Source: Adiantum capillus-veneris
Lineage: Eukaryota; Streptophyta; Polypodiopsida; Polypodiales; Pteridaceae
Direction of reading: 5' to 3'
DNA: 22,500 nucleotides
Assembly (NCBI GenBank): GCA_014529385.2
Contig: CM043968.1
Span: 5,317,501-5,340,000 of the forward strand
Shown: in pieces, positions 18,415 to 22,500 of the stretch
Layout of the letters: every line of letters starts with the position of its first letter
How positions within the stretch are numbered: position 1 is the first letter of the stretch
The notes under the pieces: model-generated
Databases searched by the model: none
What the model was told of the DNA's origin: nothing
The model's input: only the letters and a program-made list of their open reading frames with translations
Program-made: the position numbers and the translations under genes

Positions 18415-19159
18415 CCTTATAAGATGTCACTTTCAGAGGCCATCGAACTCAAAGAACAGCTTAGGCAACTCATTGAGCAAGGATTCATTAGACCCAGTAC
18501 TTCTCCTTGGGGTGCTCCAGTTCTTTTTTAGAAGAAGAAGGATGGGACCTTAAGGCTATGCATAGACTACCGGGGACTGAACCAGGTAACTGTCAAGAAC
18601 AAGTATCCAATTCCAAGGATTGACAAACTTTTAGACAGACTCCACGACGCCAAAATATTTACAAAGATAGATCTAAGGTCAGGATATTACCAAATCAGGA
18701 TCAAGGAATCGGATATTCCAAAGACAACTTTCAATACTAGGTATGGGCACTACGAGTTCACAGTAATGTCTTTTGGTCTAACGAACGCTCCTGCAAGCTT
18801 CAATCAACTTATGCAGGATCTTTTCAGACCTTACCTGGATGATTTTGTCTTGGTTTTCTTTGATGACATTCTGATATACTCTAAGAACGAGGCAGATCAC
18901 GAAGAACATGTTCGCAAAGAACTTGATCTTCTTCAAAAACACCAACTTTATGCTAAAGAGAGCAAGTGCACTTTTTGCTCACCAAAAGTCAACTATCTTG
19001 GATTTGTCATAGCGGCTGAGGGGATTTCAGTGGACCCAGACAAGGTCAAGGACATTGTTGATTGGCCTCAACCATCCACCGTCAGCGAAGTAAGAGGATT
19101 TCTTGGAATAACGGGATGGTACAGGATTTTTGTCAAGGATTATGCACGTATTGCTGCAC
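18415..19159 (+). pseudogene. Chromovirus reverse transcriptase of element C
   Basis: Reads [36 protein letters not shown], then TAG at 18529-18531, then [36 protein letters not shown] (catalytic Asp), [14 protein letters not shown], and the FFDDILIYS box with catalytic Asp-Asp at 18862-18867, followed by [19 protein letters not shown] and the thumb/connection motif [19 protein letters not shown]. All RT blocks are present and in order. The sequence ends abruptly after RIAAP at the internal deletion, so no RNase H follows. Confidence 0.95.
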
Positions 19160-19974
19160 CTCGAGGACATTCTCAGAGCCTATTGTTCGCAAGAGCCAAA
19201 GAAGTGGTTACGATATCTACCTTTGGTGGAGTATGATTACAACTCTTCCGAACACAGAAGCATTGGAATGCCACCTTTCAAAGCTCTTTATGGACAGTAT
19301 TGTTTAGCACCACTGAACTTCTCAGATTCAACCATCAGGGTAGAAGCCTCTAGAAAGATGTTAGAGGATATGGAAGCACAGACTAGAGCTATTCGCCAGG
19401 ACATTCAGGACGCTCAGGATAGACAGAAGCACTATGCAGATAAGAACCGTTCGAAAAGAACTTTCAAAGAAGGAGATAAGGTTTTTCTTCGAGTCCGACC
19501 AAAGAAAAGCAACTTATCTCTAGGCAGATATAAGAAGCAATCCCAAGGTATTGTGGACAATTCGAGATCATTAAGGTTGTGAGTGACCAAGCTTACAAGC
19601 TAAAGTTACCTGCAAACTTGAAGGTTCATGATGTATTCCACGTCAGCTTACTCAAACCCTATATTCCTAACCCTGATCAATTCTTGGACTCAGATCAGAT
19701 AGTCATGCCAGCACAAGGAGTACTCGAGCTCCAACCTGACTACGTAGTGGAAACAAGGGAAAGGAAGTTACGCAACAGAACTATCACGGAGCATCTGGTA
19801 AAGTGGAAGGATTACCCTGAAGAAGATGCAACTTGGGAGGACGAACCAACGCTCATAAAGGATTACCCAAACACATTCTTGAGATCAGGACAGCTCAAAT
19901 TTTCACGTTGGGGAGGTTGTAAGGTCTCTGACCCCGATCAAAAAGAGCACCATTGTACCATGAAACGAACATAA
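19160..19974 (+). pseudogene. Integrase C-terminal part with chromodomain (element C), truncated
   Basis: Begins inside integrase with [20 protein letters not shown] and YNSSEHRSIGMPPFKALYGQ, the end of the catalytic core, followed by the GPY/F-like module (FKEGDKVFLRVRP). A frameshift near 19537-19549 moves it to KLKLPANLKVHDVFHVSLLK. A chromodomain follows at about 19738-19890 (YVVETRERKLRNRTITEHLV, then KWKDYPEEDATWE), which in relatives targets insertion to chromatin marked by histone methylation. The HHCC zinc domain and the catalytic Asp residues are absent, removed with RNase H by the deletion. The frame runs 57 bp into the 3' LTR before its stop. Confidence 0.93.
19908..19917 (+). other. 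Polypurine tract of element C
   Basis: TTGGGGAGGT lies directly before the 3' LTR start TGTAAGG. It is the expected plus-strand primer of a chromovirus and is typical in sequence. Confidence 0.85.
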
Positions 19975-20586
19975 TGGAAAAAGTTACTATTTTTAGCAGT
20001 TTTCCAAATTCTGTCAGTGCCATGATGTTCAGAATGTTTTAAAGCTTCGAAATGTGAATTAAAATAATTTTTGTAAAAAAATTCCAAAAATAACAAGTTT
20101 TTGGTCACCCGACCCGTCCAGTTTTGATCGTCTCGAAAAACATCACCCGTACCCCGAATTTCAAAAAAGTGCATTTTCGGACCCCGAGGGCTGCTAAATA
20201 TGGCAGGTACTCGGGCCAGTACGCCTTAGTTAGAACTTGCTATAGCAATTTTCGGCATCAAAATCCGACTCGTATGACCCGTTTTAGACTAGAATCAAAT
20301 TTTCTCAAAATTGCCTAGGGAGGTACCGGGGGCCCGGGACTGTGTGGGAACAGGTTCCAGCCCGCTCCAGATCAGCTTTAGCAGCTAGGAAGCGCCCTCT
20401 AGCTTTGTGGGAGTCCTGGGAGAGTTTCCAAGCCCGTAACTAAGTCTCAGAGTTAGTTAACCAAGCCAACCTGACACTTGGTGGGTAGGGGAACTGAACT
20501 TGCCAATGCAGAGACTGAGTGCTCACTCAGATGCTTATAGCAGCACAAATCGATTTTCAGCTTGTAGGAGCCTATTTAAAGACCTG

Positions 20587-20638
20587 CACACACACACACA
20601 CACATATGCTCACACACACACACACACCTACACACACT
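20587..20638. repeat. (CA)n microsatellite in 3' LTR of element C
   Basis: Counterpart of 13847-13903, a few bases shorter and with a differently placed interruption. It lies just downstream of the TATA-like box. Confidence 0.95.
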
Positions 20639-21452
20639 CTGGGAAGGTGCTCCCGGAACACACACCTTTTGAAGGAGAAGCAAGGAGGGAGGTGCTGTCG
20701 AATTCTCACCTCAAGAAGCTCGATTAGATCAGAGAATCGAGAGGATCATCAGCCCTTAATCACGGTAACCACGGTTTAATTAATGCTTTCTGCAAATCCT
20801 TTTCATTACCACCTAAATTTCTCGTCTATTATGCTTATTCCTAGTCGTAATTCTCTATAATTACTCCCTAAATTCTCTTTAACCATATTCTATTAAGTAA
20901 TCATCATTCCAAAGCTGAATCATCAGCCATTCATCATCCTGGATTAATGATTAGTGCATGATTAACATAATTTTCTCTCTCTAGGTAGCATAGTGATTAA
21001 TCGATAAGCCGGTAACTGTGTTGATTGATGAAAGATCACTTTTTTATTAACAATGTAGCTAAATTAGATCCATTCTCTTATGCATTAATATGTAATTAAG
21101 GAATAATTAATCTGTCATTAAGCCTCTACTAGTCGACTTTCCTCACACATACGCATAAGATAAATCTGCATCATCTAGTTGCTAGGAAAGAGATTAATCA
21201 TACTTAATTCATCTCTCTGGTAATTCCATTAGTGAAATCCTATTATTCCTAATCATGTAAGCCGAGTAATTATCTTTAGAGCCGGTTCCCATAGGATTAT
21301 GTGTCATCCATAATGATTGCTATATGGAAAAATCTAAACCTCTCATGTAGCAGGCATTATTTGATGTTGCTAATCTATCATTTGGCTTGTTATGACGCTT
21401 GCGGACATTAGCTCTTTTCTCCAAGTTAATTATTTAAAGTAGTGAGTTTAAA

Positions 21453-21593
21453 ATGGCCCCGGCTAAGAGGACTCGCCTAGGTGGAGCCCACGACCACGAG
21501 GCAGGAACGAGCAAGATGAACGGAAAGGGAAAAGCTCCCCTGGAGGAACAAATACCGGCCATCTCACGGGCCATCGACGAAGAAATGGAAAAG
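21453..21593 (+). CDS. Candidate LTR-encoded first coding exon (47 codons) ending at a splice donor
   Basis: ATG at 21453 opens a 47-codon frame beginning MAPAKRTRLGGAHDHE, with basic patches (KRTR, KMNGKGK) and an acidic end (AIDEEMEK). It finishes exactly on AAG|GTAGGT, a near-perfect plant 5' splice site, in phase 0. In the 5' LTR the donor is conserved but one base is deleted near the start. Spliced from the 5' LTR position, it could join in frame to GAATTC at 16131 (leader ORF) or GAACCG at 16853 (Gag without its own ATG). The GC-rich exon is bordered by AT-rich sequence on both sides. Translation and splicing are inferences; the frame could be chance. Confidence 0.4.
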
Positions 21594-21879
21594 GTAGGTC
21601 ATAATTTCATTCAAGCTATTTAATTTAACATTGCATACATCTATTTAGGAATGAAAATATCCCCAAACATGTTGGAGAAATCCGACGGAAACCTCGGCAT
21701 TGAATTCATTGTGCAAAAGTAGGAAGGAAATGATTGATGGGTATGCTGGTTGCAATAGGAAAGAATGTCTGCTAGGGAAAATTTAGCTCGACATGTTCAT
21801 TTTATTTCCAATGTTGAATCAGTCCTGATCCCCCTACTGATCACATGGGGCAGAGTTCCTCGTTAAAGGGCTCTTGAAT

Positions 21880-21997
21880 CCACGAATTTCTTTCTATGCG
21901 GTGGATACCCACGACTTGCTTTCTATGCGGTGGGAACCCACGTCTTGCTTTCTATGCGGTGGGAGTGTCCATGACGTGCTTTCTATGCGGTGGACAT
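21880..21997 (+). repeat. Four tandem repeats of about 29 bp in 3' LTR of element C
   Basis: Same array as 15145-15262; each unit contains TTTCTATGCGGTGG. Only a few substitutions separate the two arrays, with no change in copy number. Confidence 0.93.
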
Positions 21998-22500
21998 ATC
22001 TAGTTGTATGGGCAGCTAGGCGACAACGGGAGGAGTGAACTCTCGCTGGAGGGGGGATGTTGTACCTCCAGAACATTGGAACTTTTATGAATAAGTTTGA
22101 GTAGAATTTTTACTAGAATTTTGTCTTGGTGTTGTTTGCAATACTGGTTGAAGGGCTGTATTAATGAACAATGTGATTCGGAATTAAACAAGGAATCTTT
22201 ATGTTGAACAACCTTTGTGGTAGTAATTAGGTCACACAAGGAAGTGTGAGTGTGGGGGTGGAAAGTGGGGGCTTGGCTCAGGTTGCCAATGCCTACGAGA
22301 TGGGTGGTCTCGATTGGTCGGGAACTCTCTGTCCCCATTGTGCTTACTTCGATATTAGTAATACTCATTGCCCCTAGAGCGGTGAAATCTCGAGTGTAAG
22401 TGCCTCTGAAACATGGGGAAAAATGTGCTCGGGGTTTCTCTCCTCTTGGAAGGTGGGTCTTAGGATCGCTAGATAGTTCAAGTATGCTTCCCCTGCGAGG

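Larger units (their letters stand above)
13180..22500 (+). mobile_element. Nested chromodomain Ty3/gypsy element (element C), internally deleted
   Basis: Two long LTRs (13180-16017 and 19918 to beyond the window) flank a 3.9-kb internal region: PBS, leader ORF, Gag, protease, RT, C-terminal integrase with chromodomain, polypurine tract. RT before integrase and a C-terminal chromodomain place it in the Ty3/gypsy chromoviruses. It interrupts the gag of element B. RNase H and most of integrase are missing, and stops and frameshifts occur in gag, protease and RT, so it is not autonomous. The right end lies about 250 bp beyond the window. Confidence 0.95.
19918..22500 (+). repeat. 3' LTR of element C (right end beyond window)
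   Basis: 2,583 bp visible, collinear with 13180-15765 of the 5' LTR with few indels. About 250 bp should remain outside. TATA-like TATTTAAA is at 20573-20580, and the U5-side repeats are conserved. It holds the intact version of the candidate coding exon. Confidence 0.95.

Overview
The window is eukaryotic, almost certainly from a land plant with a large, repeat-rich nuclear genome. The reasons are plant-type Ty1/copia and chromodomain Ty3/gypsy (chromovirus) retrotransposons, primer-binding sites matching plant initiator-Met tRNA, long (CT)n and (CA)n microsatellites, and AT-rich spacers with intron-like ends. No host gene, tRNA, rRNA or prokaryotic feature could be supported. The sequence alone does not give the species; giant chromovirus LTRs would fit a fern or gymnosperm, but that is a guess.

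Layout. (A) 1-5158 is a nearly complete Ty1/copia element. Its 5' LTR is cut by the window edge; PBS, gag, protease, integrase, RT and RNase H are all recognisable, and the 3' LTR is complete. The reading frame is broken by stops and frameshifts. (spacer) 5159-5560 is a short repeat-rich segment with a strong imperfect hairpin and a direct repeat of about 100 bp. (B) 5561-13179 is interpreted as the left part of an older gypsy element: a very long LTR (about 3.6 kb, inferred), a degenerate PBS at 9197, an unusual 3.1-kb leader holding three broken protein-like segments separated by intron-like sequence, and a broken gag with a CCHC knuckle. (C) From 13180 to beyond the window is a second chromovirus nested inside B's gag. 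Its 5' LTR of 2,838 bp (13180-16017) is followed by a PBS, a short leader ORF, gag, protease, RT, an integrase C-terminus with chromodomain, a polypurine tract, and a 3' LTR visible for 2,583 bp.

How the parts work together. B and C look like relatives. Both have LTRs starting TGTAAG, a TATA-like box followed by a large microsatellite, the word GCTTCCGCAA about 80-90 bp before the PBS, the same type of PBS, homologous Gag, and an extra ORF between PBS and gag. C has lost RNase H and most of integrase through an internal deletion, so it could move only with proteins supplied in trans. Nearly all nonsense codons look like single C-to-T or G-to-A changes, the pattern expected for methylated, silenced elements.

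Most interesting signal. Element C's LTR carries a 47-codon open frame that ends exactly at a consensus splice donor (AAG|GTAGGT). It is in phase with acceptor-like AG sites before the leader ORF (16131) and before gag (16853), which has no ATG of its own. This suggests Gag could be made from a spliced mRNA that starts in the LTR and removes the PBS. B and C also share weak but similarly spaced similarity in a leader protein of unknown function. Both ideas are inferences and need alignment and transcript evidence.
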